Part shown: positions 33,106 to 42,522 of the stretch, one piece after another
How the letters are laid out: each line of letters begins with the position of its first letter
How positions within the stretch are numbered: the first letter of the stretch is position 1
Source of the DNA: Synoicihabitans lomoniglobus
Lineage (GTDB): Bacteria > Verrucomicrobiota > Verrucomicrobiia > Opitutales > Opitutaceae
Reading direction: 5' to 3'
NCBI RefSeq assembly: GCF_029023725.1
Contig: NZ_CP119075.1
Location: forward strand, 4,335,501-4,399,500
Length of the DNA stretch: 64,000 bases
The notes under the pieces: generated by a model
What the model saw: only the letters and a program-made list of their open reading frames with translations
Databases searched by the model: none
Told to the model about the DNA's origin: nothing
Translations under genes and position numbers: made by a program

Positions 33106-35118
33106 TCAGAGATTTCGCGCGAGGAAGTTTTCAATACGAGTGTAGAGCTCAACCTGATTATCCAGATGCCCCATACCGTGTCCTTCGAGAGCAAAGTAGA
33201 GCGCTTCGTGGGGGACGCCGTGCTTCTTCAGTTGATCTTCCAAACGCTTCGATTCGAGAACCGACGCCACCGGATCGTCCTTGCCATGAGCGAGAAACAT
33301 CGGAGCCCGCATGTTTTCTACAAAATGGATCGGTGAAATTCGCTTAAACTTCTCCCTATCGTCGTCGGGGTTGCCCAACTTCCTTCTCAATCGTCCATAA
33401 AACGGCGAAAAATATTGGTCGTATTCACGGTCCTTGATGACTTCCGCCCAATCGTAGACTCCGGCCATACCCACCACGCATTTGTAGAGATCCGGTTCGT
33501 GAACTCCGCCCGAAAGGGCCAGATAGGCACCGAATGAACCTCCCATAATGGCCACCCGCTTGGGATCGACCAACCCCGTCCGCAACACCGTCTTGGTCGC
33601 GGCCGTCACATCATCGTGCATCTTGCGGAATGCCCACTGGTCCTCCTCGGGAAACATCCAATCGTAACCGGTCGAACCCCGGTAGTTGGGCTGCAGCACC
33701 GCGTAGCCCCGACTCGCCAGAAACTGCGCCTGCCCATCAAACCCCAAACGATCGCGCACCCAGGGTCCGCCGTGAGGCAGCACCACCAAGGCGGCCGGAT
33801 TCGCCTTCGAAACCCCGGCGGGCATCGTGAGGTAGGCATCGAGTTTTTTACCCTCCGCAGTCTTAAACTTCACTATGCTCACGCCACTCGAGCGCTGCGG
33901 GTCAATCCATGGCCGCGAGGCTTTCAACAAGCCCAACGACCGCTTTTCCAAATCGACGACGTAGTAACTCGCCGGTTCGCGGTCGGTATACACCAGCAGG
34001 ACGAAAACCGTGTTGGTTTCATTGCCGCTGACGATACGCACCGCCTTGCGAGGAAAATAACTTTTAAAAAGTTCGTCCAACGCCTGGTAGCCCTCATCAA
34101 ACCAAACTGCCGCCGGTGTCGCCCGATCATACTGAAACCCCACGATGCGATGCGTGGCCGCATCCCGGAAGGCTCCGTCGGTAACATCGTATCCTTTATC
34201 CCGCAACAACGGCTCCCCCATTTTGCCCGTCGCGGGTTCCAACACCCTTATCGCACTGGGTTGTCCATCATAGACGCGATCCCGAATGAGAAGCGTGCCC
34301 GACTCGTCCCCTGCCGCCAGAATGTCGACCCGCTCCATATCCACCGGAGTCGGGTCCCAGTCCTCACCCTTGAACTGATGCAAGGTGTAGAGCCCGGCAT
34401 GGCCGGTGTAACTATAAGCCAGCTCTCCGAACCGATCCGAAAAATAACCCGCGATAAGTCCGCCTTCCGGGACCGCAAAACGGCGCTTCACCATCTTGCG
34501 GTTCTGCTCCTCCGCTAAAAAGAAATCCGAACTCGAGAAGGTCGCGCGGGTAAGATCCACAATCTTCCCCGTTTTGATATCGGTATTCAGGTCGACGATT
34601 CCGCCATCCTTGCCTTTACCCTCTCCACTCACCCAGACGTAGGGATACCGCCGGTTCTTGACGGGCACACTGATCACTGTGTGCCGTCCGTTCTGGATCA
34701 AAGGGTAAGGCCGCGACATGCTCCCCACCTCGGCCGCGCACAGCGCGATGCCCCAGTATTTCTGAGCAGCCAACGAAAACACCAGCCGACGGTCATCCAA
34801 CCACCGATGGCCATACGTATCCAAATCACCTATCCCCGAAAGCATTTCGGTTTGATTGGTGGCCAGGTCGACGACCACCAACCGGTATTTGTCCTGCCCT
34901 CCCGAAACCAGCGCCGCGACGTGTGTCCCCGCTGGATTTAAAATCGGACTCGAAAAATAACTGGGACGAAAAAAGTCCTGAATCGGCACGGGCTGATCCG
35001 CCGCCACGGGCTCAAGTCGGTCCAAATCCAATTCATCGGCTGCCTCTAGCAGGGTGGTTCCCCAAAAGGCGCAGGCAATGGCCTGCACCACGCGACGGAA
35101 AAGCGGGAAAGAAATCAT
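33106..35118 (-). CDS. S9-family prolyl oligopeptidase / dipeptidyl aminopeptidase-like, secreted
   Basis: A 670-residue enzyme from ATG 35118 (MISFPLFRRVVQAIACAFWGTTLLEAAD, a signal peptide). An N-terminal beta-propeller (about 40-420) precedes an alpha/beta-hydrolase domain with intact triad: Ser 528 in IMGGSFGAYLAL, Asp 615 in HGKDDPVAS, His 647 in EGHGMGH. The oxyanion region LPHGGPWVRDRLGFDGQAQFLASRGYAVLQPNYRGSTGYDW is standard. It would cleave short peptides in the periplasm or outside the cell. It lies upstream of the catalytically dead paralog, with 139 bases between them and no terminator I can see, so co-transcription is likely. Confidence 0.92.
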   Translation of the reverse strand: MISFPLFRRVVQAIACAFWGTTLLEAADELDLDRLEPVAADQPVPIQDFFRPSYFSSPILNPAGTHVAALVSGGQDKYRLVVVDLATNQTEMLSGIGDLDTYGHRWLDDRRLVFSLAAQKYWGIALCAAEVGSMSRPYPLIQNGRHTVISVPVKNRRYPYVWVSGEGKGKDGGIVDLNTDIKTGKIVDLTRATFSSSDFFLAEEQNRKMVKRRFAVPEGGLIAGYFSDRFGELAYSYTGHAGLYTLHQFKGEDWDPTPVDMERVDILAAGDESGTLLIRDRVYDGQPSAIRVLEPATGKMGEPLLRDKGYDVTDGAFRDAATHRIVGFQYDRATPAAVWFDEGYQALDELFKSYFPRKAVRIVSGNETNTVFVLLVYTDREPASYYVVDLEKRSLGLLKASRPWIDPQRSSGVSIVKFKTAEGKKLDAYLTMPAGVSKANPAALVVLPHGGPWVRDRLGFDGQAQFLASRGYAVLQPNYRGSTGYDWMFPEEDQWAFRKMHDDVTAATKTVLRTGLVDPKRVAIMGGSFGAYLALSGGVHEPDLYKCVVGMAGVYDWAEVIKDREYDQYFSPFYGRLRRKLGNPDDDREKFKRISPIHFVENMRAPMFLAHGKDDPVASVLESKRLEDQLKKHGVPHEALYFALEGHGMGHLDNQVELYTRIENFLARNL

Positions 35119-35319
35119 AAGAAGGAATGGGGGTAAACAGACCAAACGAAGCTCGCGCCAGCTGGCCGACATTCCACGACACCTCGGACCTCGAACACAA
35201 CCCTCCAATGAAACAGCTCACCTCCCGGTTGTTAACTTCGAACAACCTCGGGCTTTTCATTCCACTGCTTTCCCCGCCATGATGGAGCGTCCCTTCCCGC
35301 CCCCTCCCCCCCATCACTT

Positions 35320-36681
35320 ATGCGTTCAAGCCGTCTCTCCTTCGTTGTCATTTTCTGTCTCGCTTCCCTCGGTGCCACCGCCGCTTCGCCGACGGAGACC
35401 TCCCCCACGCCCGCCTACGAGCTCGCATTGCCGATGTATGATGACGGGCTGCCCGGCAAGGGCTCCCTGCGGCGGCACACGTGGTTTCAGAGATTGTGGC
35501 ATGGTCGCCGCACCGACTGGGCCCGGCAGGTCGAGGCCGATCAGGGCGCGCTCGTCTTCTTCGGCGACTCGATCACCCAGGGCTGGGAAAAAACCATGGC
35601 CGCAGACTTCGCCGGCGTGAAGATCGCCAACCGCGGCATCAGCGGCGACACCACCCGCGGGCTTTTGATGCGCTTGGAGCTCGATGTGCTCGCGCTGAAT
35701 CCGTCCGGCGTCGTCCTGCTCATCGGCACCAACGACATCGAGGAAGTCATGCGCAATGACGCCATCACCAACAACGTCGTCGAACTCGTCGAGCGCATCA
35801 AAGCCCACGACGCCGACACCCCGATCATCCTGTGTCAGGTTTTCCCCAGCTCGCCGAAAAAGGCGCGCGGCCCCGAATACATCACCGATCTCAACGCCCG
35901 CTACCGCGCCGCGTTCCGGGGCGATCCGCAGGTCATCATCCTCGATACCTGGACCCTCTTCGCCAACGCCGAGGGCAACGCCGTGCTCGAGGAAATGCCC
36001 GACCTCCTGCACCCCAACGCCATCGGTTACGCCAAATGGCGTGCCGCCTTGTGGCCCATCCTCGCCACGCTCGGCTTCGTCGACACCGATGTCGATCTCG
36101 GCTGGCAGCCCGAGCCCGGCTACACGAGTTTGTTCAACGGTCAGGACCTCACGGGCTGGGGCTACCGTCCGACCTCCGCCGCCGATCGCCAGAGCGCCAC
36201 GGGTTGGATGGCCTCCGATCCCAACGTGGTGTGGCCCTTTGTCGACGAGCCGGTCGACTTTGACGGTTTGACCCAATCGCCCGACGGTCGCTTTGCCGCC
36301 ATCAACGGTCGCCTCGTCGTCACGACTCCTGCCGAGGGTCGCAAGATCCAACAACTGTGGACCACGCGCGAGATCGGCACCGACTTTGAGCTCCGCATGG
36401 AATTCCGCTCGACCCCCAACGCCGACAGCGGCGTCTACGTGCGCGGTCCGCAACTCCAGTGTCGCGACTACGCGCTGGCCGGCCCGTGGAAGGACTTGCC
36501 GCACTACCAGCCGCAAGCCTGGAACGAACTGGTCATCACCGTGCGCGGCTCCGAGCTGCACGCGACCTGCAACGGCGACGAACTCGACGCCGATCTCACC
36601 CTGCCCGCCTCCGGCCCGATCGGACTCGAAGGCGACCGCGGCCAGATGGAGTATCGACGTATTCGATACAAGGCACTTTGA
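35320..36681 (+). CDS. Secreted SGNH/GDSL esterase fused to a DUF1080 (3-keto-disaccharide hydrolase-like) domain
   Basis: A 453-residue exported protein. After the signal peptide (MRSSRLSFVVIFCLASLGATAA) comes an SGNH hydrolase domain (about 70-255): block I LVFFGDSITQGW, the Gly block in NRGISGDTT, block III LLIGTNDIEEV and catalytic DLLHPN. A DUF1080/laminin-G-like domain follows (about 265-450), with GYTSLFNGQDLTGWGYR and the DSGVYVRGPQLQ signature. This two-domain form occurs in Verrucomicrobiota and Planctomycetota and suggests removal of ester groups from a carbohydrate bound or cut by the second domain. Substrate unknown. Confidence 0.9.
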   Translation: MRSSRLSFVVIFCLASLGATAASPTETSPTPAYELALPMYDDGLPGKGSLRRHTWFQRLWHGRRTDWARQVEADQGALVFFGDSITQGWEKTMAADFAGVKIANRGISGDTTRGLLMRLELDVLALNPSGVVLLIGTNDIEEVMRNDAITNNVVELVERIKAHDADTPIILCQVFPSSPKKARGPEYITDLNARYRAAFRGDPQVIILDTWTLFANAEGNAVLEEMPDLLHPNAIGYAKWRAALWPILATLGFVDTDVDLGWQPEPGYTSLFNGQDLTGWGYRPTSAADRQSATGWMASDPNVVWPFVDEPVDFDGLTQSPDGRFAAINGRLVVTTPAEGRKIQQLWTTREIGTDFELRMEFRSTPNADSGVYVRGPQLQCRDYALAGPWKDLPHYQPQAWNELVITVRGSELHATCNGDELDADLTLPASGPIGLEGDRGQMEYRRIRYKAL

Positions 36682-36713
36682 ACGACCCGCGGCCCCGGCC
36701 GCGGCCGTGCGGC

Positions 36714-38741
36714 CTAGGAATCGGCCGAGTTCAACAAGGTCTCTATCGATCGCGCCAGGACGTCGCGCTCGTAGGGCTTGCGGATGAAATGCCGGTCGCT
36801 GTCGAGCACACCGTGGCGACCGATCGCATCGGCGGTGTAGCCGGAGGAGAACAGCACGTGGATCTGCGGATACAGCTCCTTCACGCGCGCGGCCAGCTCC
36901 GTGCCCAACATGTCCGGCATGACGACGTCGGTCATGAGCACATCCACCGTTTCGGACTGCGTTGCCAAGAGTTCCAGCGCCTCCTTTCCCGATCTCACCA
37001 ACAGCGCGACGTAACCGCATGATTCGAGCAACCGACCGGTGATCCGCCGCACATCGGCCTCGTCCTCGACCACCAGCACCGTTGCCCGGCTGGACTCGCT
37101 CTTCGTCATCGTCGGCTCTTCCGTCGCCACCGGCGGACCTGCCGGTGCCAGCGGAAAACTCACCCGGAACGTCGTGCCGCGGCCGAGTTCACTCTCCACT
37201 GCAATATCGCCACCGCTCTGTTTCACGATGCCATAAACCGTGGCCAAACCCATGCCCGTTCCGTGGCCTCGGTTTTTCGTCGTGAAGAATGGATCAAACA
37301 TCCGCTCCTGCGTGGCGCCGTTGATGCCGACGCCCGTGTCGTTCATCCGCAACATGACCTGCGGCAGACCGCGCTCGCGTTCGGGTCGCCGATCCGAATC
37401 GGAAGCCCGGGAATGCACCGCCGTGGTGATGGTCAATCGACCTCCGTTGGGCATGGCATCGCGCGCGTTTACCGCCAGATTGAGCAACACCTGCTCCATC
37501 TGGGAGACATCCACAAACACGAAGCCCGGACGCCGGGAACACTCGATCTTCACCGTGATGTGCTCGCCAATCAGCCGACAGATGATCGGCCGCAAGCGAC
37601 GCACGATGGTATTGAGATCCACGCACGCGGGTTGCAGCACCTGCTGTCGACTAAACGCCAGCAGTTGCCGGGTAAGATCGGCCGCGCGCCGGCCCGAATC
37701 CCGGATCGCCACCATTTCCTCCGCCATCAGATCGTCGGCCTTGAGCCCCATCAGCACGAGCTCCGCTGAGTTCGTGATGACGGTGAGCAAATTGTTGAAA
37801 TCGTGCGCGATCCCTCCGGCCAGGTGTCCCACTGTTTCCATTTTCTGCGACTGCCGGAGCTTGGCCTCGAGCTCGCGTCGTGCTGTGACATCACGAATCG
37901 CCGCCGCCGTCACCCGCCGGGAGCCCGTGTGGATCGGACTCTGCCGGATCTCCACCCAACGGCGCTCCCCTTGCCGTGTGCACACCTGCGCCATGCGCGT
38001 GGGCAGACGGCCCTCGCTGGACGGGGTGGTCGCCGCCTCCGTGGTGTCGTCGCCCGGTTTCGGTTCGGAGATCAATTGATCGATCGGTTGGCCCACGAGA
38101 TCGCTGCGTGCACACCCAAACAGGGTTTCCGCCTGTTGATTCACCAAGGTGACCTCACCCACATCGTCGAGTAACAAAATGGCATCGGGGGCGAACTCGA
38201 AGAGATCGTGAAACCGGCGTTCGTTGTGCCGCGACTCCTCCTCGGCCCGCGCGCGCTCGATCGTCGACCAACACCGCTCCACCACCTCCTGCACCAACAG
38301 GATTTCCGCTTCGGTCCAGACCCGGGGTTCGACCTGATGCACCGCCATCATCGCCCGCAGCGAGCCCGCCTTCACCAGCGGACAACAAATGATGGCCTGC
38401 ACGCCGATGGATCGAAACGTTTCGGCTGCGGTCGATTCCCCCAGCTCCTTTTCCACGTGCTCAATGCACAGCGTGTGACCCGACCGCATCGTCGCCACCG
38501 CGCGTTCCCCGAACGCGGCCAACTGGTATTGGCCCGTCACACTCTCACAGGCGCTGGTGTAATCCTGGCGGATGCAAAACGTATCCTGATCGTCGTCCAC
38601 TTCCGCGTAGGCACATCGCGATACCTTCAATTCCTGACCCAACATGAACGCCACCGTCGCCATGACGTGCACCGGGTCTTCCTGTGTGCGAGTCGACTCG
38701 CCCAATTTCTTCAGAAACTCGATCGGGGCATGCTGACTCAC
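36714..38741 (-). CDS. Cytoplasmic hybrid histidine kinase: GAF, PAS, HisKA, HATPase, receiver
   Basis: A 675-residue soluble kinase from GTG 38741, chosen because GGGGGAGG stands six bases upstream. Domains: GAF (about 20-165), PAS (about 195-310, FEFAPDAILLLDDVGEVTLVN), HisKA with GHLAGGIAHDFNNLLTVI, HATPase with NLAVNARDAMPNGG, NDTGVGI and GTGMGLATVYGI, and a receiver with EDEADVRR, phospho-acceptor in DVLMTDVVMPDMLG and Lys in FIRKPY. No membrane segment. It lacks an adjacent regulator gene, so it probably signals through its own receiver or an unlinked partner. Confidence 0.93.
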   Translation of the reverse strand: MSQHAPIEFLKKLGESTRTQEDPVHVMATVAFMLGQELKVSRCAYAEVDDDQDTFCIRQDYTSACESVTGQYQLAAFGERAVATMRSGHTLCIEHVEKELGESTAAETFRSIGVQAIICCPLVKAGSLRAMMAVHQVEPRVWTEAEILLVQEVVERCWSTIERARAEEESRHNERRFHDLFEFAPDAILLLDDVGEVTLVNQQAETLFGCARSDLVGQPIDQLISEPKPGDDTTEAATTPSSEGRLPTRMAQVCTRQGERRWVEIRQSPIHTGSRRVTAAAIRDVTARRELEAKLRQSQKMETVGHLAGGIAHDFNNLLTVITNSAELVLMGLKADDLMAEEMVAIRDSGRRAADLTRQLLAFSRQQVLQPACVDLNTIVRRLRPIICRLIGEHITVKIECSRRPGFVFVDVSQMEQVLLNLAVNARDAMPNGGRLTITTAVHSRASDSDRRPERERGLPQVMLRMNDTGVGINGATQERMFDPFFTTKNRGHGTGMGLATVYGIVKQSGGDIAVESELGRGTTFRVSFPLAPAGPPVATEEPTMTKSESSRATVLVVEDEADVRRITGRLLESCGYVALLVRSGKEALELLATQSETVDVLMTDVVMPDMLGTELAARVKELYPQIHVLFSSGYTADAIGRHGVLDSDRHFIRKPYERDVLARSIETLLNSADS

Positions 38742-39355
38742 GAGGCACCTCCCCCGTGACGCAAACACCGGTTCGCGATCCGTTTGACTGGCCGAGGCAT
38801 TACCAAGCTACTTTTGACCACGGACGTAGCATGGCCGACGAAAACCGAGGTGGTATCGTTTAATTTCATGAAAATATTGGGTCTGCTTCTGGCCAGAGAA
38901 GCGGGGTCAGCATCGGCGATTTTACCGGAATGTCAACCATAGGTATTTCACCCTATACAAAGATGTTTCGATCGTGTCGCGATTGGCTTCGGTATAACCA
39001 TGGCCCCTCGCGCCCCGCGAACGTGTAAATTCCGCCCTGCTGCGACCGGAATCGGTATTCGTTTATACGATACGATCAACCAGCTCGACCACGAATTGAG
39101 GTCGTTCCCGGCTCCATCGGCGGGGCATCCGAGCCGGTCCGTTTATCCCGCCGAGACACTAAAATGAAGGGTTCGGAAACGCGTCGGGGTTTTCGTTCGT
39201 TTCACCGGTTTCTACCCCAGTCTCGCCATCACCCCGATGAAATTTCAAGTCCCCGCAACCTGTTAGAGCGTCGAGCGGGATCGCTCGATTGACATTCCCC
39301 GATGGTGTGAGATTTCTTGACCGCTCTTCAGGTCTTTACCCGCCCCTACCTCCTA
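38742..39355 (+). other. Non-coding stretch before the TonB operon
   Basis: No gene is supported. It separates the divergent kinase gene and the TonB2-type operon and is less GC-rich than its neighbours around 38870-39000. The one clear structure is a hairpin at 39271-39288 (TCGAGCG/CGCTCGA around GGAT), 68 bases before the operon start, which might be a regulator site. Confidence 0.5.
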
Positions 39356-40138
39356 ATGCCTGCTTCCTTTCCGCGACTCCCCCGCGGCGTATTCGTTCAT
39401 TGCGCGCTGGTCGCCGCACTCGCGAGTTCGTCATTAGCCGATACCCCCCTCAACGACGTCCAAGCTGCTGCCTCCGAATGGGCGCGCCTGCGCTCCGAAA
39501 CCTCCCGCCTCGAAACCGAGTGGGTCGCCGAAAGGGAGGTCCTCGCTGCGTCGATCTCCGGTTTGAGCGTGCAGGCCAACCAACTCGAGATCGAGCGCGA
39601 CACCTTACTCGCCCAGAGCAAGACGGCGCGGGATGAAATCGCGCAGATGACCGCGGACAACGTCGCCCTAGCTGCGCGGATCGATCGTGCCGGCGTCAAT
39701 GTCGACGCCCTCGCCCGTCGCCTGCTGGCGCTGCGCCCCGCCTTGCCACCGCGCCTGTCGGCCGCACTCGATCTGCCGTTTCGCAGTCTCGCGGGCGAGG
39801 GTCTGGCCGCCGCCGAACGCATGCGGCACACGATGACGATTCTCAACCGTTGCAACCAATTCAACCAGACGTTTGTGCTCTCCGAAGAGATCCTGACCGT
39901 TACCCCCGGCAGCGAACCGCGCCTGCTCGAAGTCCTTTACTGGGGACTCGCTCAAGCCTGCGCGCTCGACCGTTCCGGCGGCGAAACCTTCATGGGACGG
40001 CCGGTCAATGGCGCGTGGACCTGGGAGCCCGCCCCCGATTTCGCCGGCCAGGCCGCCCGACTGATCGACATCCATCAAGATACCATTGAACCCGCCTTCG
40101 TCATGCTGCCGGCGCAGATCATGGGGGGTGACCAATGA
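39356..40138 (+). CDS. DUF3450-family periplasmic coiled-coil protein of the TonB operon
   Basis: A 260-residue exported protein from ATG 39356 (MPASFPRLPRGVFVHCALVAALASSSLAD), preferred over an upstream TTG because it gives a clean signal peptide. A coiled coil (about 35-110) is followed by a helical domain (FVLSEEILTVTPGSEPRLLEVLYWGLAQACALD). DUF3450 genes stand at the head of TtpC-ExbB-ExbD-TonB-TPR operons in Gammaproteobacteria. It ends ATGA, overlapping the TtpC-like gene. Its role in energy transduction is not defined. Confidence 0.85.
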   Translation: MPASFPRLPRGVFVHCALVAALASSSLADTPLNDVQAAASEWARLRSETSRLETEWVAEREVLAASISGLSVQANQLEIERDTLLAQSKTARDEIAQMTADNVALAARIDRAGVNVDALARRLLALRPALPPRLSAALDLPFRSLAGEGLAAAERMRHTMTILNRCNQFNQTFVLSEEILTVTPGSEPRLLEVLYWGLAQACALDRSGGETFMGRPVNGAWTWEPAPDFAGQAARLIDIHQDTIEPAFVMLPAQIMGGDQ

Positions 40139-41580
40139 GCCGCTTCAACCTGGGCCGCGCCGCCGGACTGGCCTTGTTGCTGCTGACCGGTGCGGCCGTC
40201 GCGGGGGCCCAGGAGGCCACCGCCAAATACGACGCCGGGCTGCGCAAGATCGCGACGGAATATACGAAGCGCATCGAGACCGCGACGGCAGGCCTCAACG
40301 ACGCGCGGGTGCGTATCGCCTCCGAAAAAGTGCCGCTGCTCAATGACATGCGGGCCGTCGAGGACAAGATCCTCAACCTGCGCGCCGAACTGGGCAGCAT
40401 CCGCATCAACACGGCCGACTTCGCCAACGATCGCACTCGCCGCGAACACGAGGCCAACGCCCAAAAGCTCAACATCAGTTACTTCGCCGGCACCGCCAGC
40501 GAGGGGCTCTCCACCCTCTCCAGCACGCTCGGCAACATTGAAATGGGCGATTGGTCCGCGCGCGTCGACGACTTGCGCAACCGGCTCGATCCCATCGGCG
40601 GCACACCCGACATCGACGCCGCCGTGGAAACCGCCGAGCTCATGGCCACCCGCGTCGAAACCTTGCTCGGTGGCTTTACCACGCCGGGCATGGCCGTGAC
40701 CTCCGAGGCCCACGAACTCGTGCAGGGCCGCTTTGCCTACTTCGGTCCGGAGACCTTTTTCGTGGCCGACGGCGCCGACGGTCCGGCCGGCACCGTGCGC
40801 GCCCGCGACGAGGGCGCCGCGCCACTCGTCTACGCCCTCTCCGGCTGGGACAAGGCCGACGCCGACGCCCTGGTGACCGGTCGGGCCACGACGCTCCCTG
40901 CTGATGTTTCCGGCGGCAAAGCCCTGCAATTGCGCCAAAGCCAGGGCGACTGGATCGATCACATCAACAAGGGCGGCATCGTCGGCTACGCGATTCTCGG
41001 ACTCGGCTTATTCGCGCTGATCACGGCCCTGTTGAAACTGCTCGATCTCAACAACCTCTCCGTCGATGCGCCCAGCGCCACGACCCCGTTGCTCAAGCAC
41101 GTCGCCGAAACCGGTCAACCTGGGGCCGAGCCTCTGTTGGCCGGGCTGCGCAAGACCAGCGGTGAGCTGTTCGCCACGGGCGTGCGCAACATGAGGAAAC
41201 CCAAGGAGGTCATCGAAGAACATCTTCATGGGTTCATCCTCCGCGAACGCCTGCACCATGAGCGCTGGTTGCCCATGTTGGCCGTCATCGCCGCCGCCTC
41301 CCCGTTGCTGGGATTGCTCGGCACGGTGGTCGGCATGGTCAAAACCTTCACGCTCATCACCGTTTTCGGCACCGGCAACGCCGGGAAGTTGTCGAGTGGT
41401 ATTTCCGAAGCGCTGGTCACGACCGAGCTCGGTCTCACCGTTGCCATCCCGACGCTGGTCATCCACGGATTCCTCTCCTACCGGACGCAGAAAAATCTGT
41501 CCTTGCTCGAACGCTACGCCGTGGAATTCGTCACCGCCACCGAGGACAAGCGGGTCGCCGAATCCGCTCCCGACGCATGA
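40135..41580 (+). CDS. TtpC-like MotA/TolQ/ExbB proton channel protein with long periplasmic N-terminus
   Basis: A 481-residue protein: signal peptide, about 250 residues of periplasmic coiled coil (AEDKILNLRAELGS-type heptads), then the ExbB core with three membrane helices (about 282-302, 378-400 with AVIAAASPLLGLLGTVVGMVKTF, and 425-445 with LGLTVAIPTLVIHGFLSY). The extended N-terminus distinguishes it from ordinary ExbB and matches TtpC of Vibrio-type TonB2 systems. It overlaps both neighbours by ATGA. It would use proton-motive force together with ExbB, ExbD and TonB. Confidence 0.92.
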   Translation: MSRFNLGRAAGLALLLLTGAAVAGAQEATAKYDAGLRKIATEYTKRIETATAGLNDARVRIASEKVPLLNDMRAVEDKILNLRAELGSIRINTADFANDRTRREHEANAQKLNISYFAGTASEGLSTLSSTLGNIEMGDWSARVDDLRNRLDPIGGTPDIDAAVETAELMATRVETLLGGFTTPGMAVTSEAHELVQGRFAYFGPETFFVADGADGPAGTVRARDEGAAPLVYALSGWDKADADALVTGRATTLPADVSGGKALQLRQSQGDWIDHINKGGIVGYAILGLGLFALITALLKLLDLNNLSVDAPSATTPLLKHVAETGQPGAEPLLAGLRKTSGELFATGVRNMRKPKEVIEEHLHGFILRERLHHERWLPMLAVIAAASPLLGLLGTVVGMVKTFTLITVFGTGNAGKLSSGISEALVTTELGLTVAIPTLVIHGFLSYRTQKNLSLLERYAVEFVTATEDKRVAESAPDA

Positions 41581-42068
41581 ACATCCTGTGGGATCTTTTG
41601 CAGCAGGGCGGTCCGGTGATGGTGCCGCTCATGCTATTGTCCGTGCTGCTCTACGAGCGGTGTTTCGGACTCTACTTCATGGTCCGCCGCGCCAACCGCC
41701 GCCTCCGGGGCGACGACGTGGCGGGTCTCGAAACCCTCACGGATGTGCGCATGCTGCGCCTCGAGTTGTCGGAAAAATTTCAACAGCACCGCTTCGTCGT
41801 CAGCACCCTCATTGCCGCCGCTCCGCTGATGGGCTTGCTCGGCACTGTGACCGGTATGATCAGCACGTTCCAAAGCCTCGTCGATCGCAGCGGGCAAAAA
41901 TCATTCGAGGGGTTGGCCGACGGTATTTCGGTCGCCCTCATCACCACGGAGACCGGCCTCGCGATCGCGATTCCGGCCGTGATCCTGCTCCACTTTGCCC
42001 ACCGCCACCAACAACACGGCGAACAGAGTCTGGTGAAACGCGAAAGCATCTTAATGGAGGCCGCCTGA
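41577..42068 (+). CDS. exbB: ExbB-type proton channel subunit
   Basis: A 163-residue MotA/TolQ/ExbB protein with three membrane helices: about 10-32, 75-95 (LIAAAPLMGLLGTVTGMISTF) and 118-142 (ALITTETGLAIAIPAVILLHF). Length is typical of the short ExbB2 form. It overlaps the TtpC-like gene by 4 nt and is one base from exbD. Confidence 0.95.
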   Translation: MNILWDLLQQGGPVMVPLMLLSVLLYERCFGLYFMVRRANRRLRGDDVAGLETLTDVRMLRLELSEKFQQHRFVVSTLIAAAPLMGLLGTVTGMISTFQSLVDRSGQKSFEGLADGISVALITTETGLAIAIPAVILLHFAHRHQQHGEQSLVKRESILMEAA

Positions 42069-42069
42069 T

Positions 42070-42486
42070 ATGATGAAAACCACTCGCTCCGACTCGCGCT
42101 ACAACGCGGTCACCATCGATCTGGCGCCCATGATCGACTGCGTGTTCATCCTGCTGATCTTCTTCATCGTCACCAGCGTGTTCGTCGAGGACCCCGGCAT
42201 CGAAGTGGAACGTCCCGACACGCGCGGTGAGGCCATCACCGATCGCAACGCACTGCTCATCGCCATTTCGGCCGAGGACGCTGTCTTCTTCGACGGGCAA
42301 CAGGTCCGGATCGATCAGGTCGCCTCGGTATTGCGCCAGGCGTCCTTCAGCGATGATGCCACCGTCATCATCCGCGCCGACCGACGCTCCAGTCACGGCA
42401 TCTTCGCCAGCGTCTACGCTGAGGCCAAACGGGCCGGCCTGGAACACGTCCAATTCGCCACCTCCCGTCTCGGTTCCGGCAACTGA
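42070..42486 (+). CDS. exbD: ExbD/TolR-type subunit
   Basis: A 138-residue protein with the short cytoplasmic N-terminus, the single membrane helix with the key Asp (IDLAPMIDCVFILLIFFIVTSVF), and a periplasmic domain with VIIRADRRSSHGIFASVYAEAKRAGLEHV. The Asp in APMIDC corresponds to the proton-coupling residue of ExbD. Second gene pair partner of exbB. Confidence 0.95.
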   Translation: MMKTTRSDSRYNAVTIDLAPMIDCVFILLIFFIVTSVFVEDPGIEVERPDTRGEAITDRNALLIAISAEDAVFFDGQQVRIDQVASVLRQASFSDDATVIIRADRRSSHGIFASVYAEAKRAGLEHVQFATSRLGSGN

Positions 42487-42522
42487 TCGTCGACCCATCT
42501 GCCCGTTTCCAAACTCTTCCCC

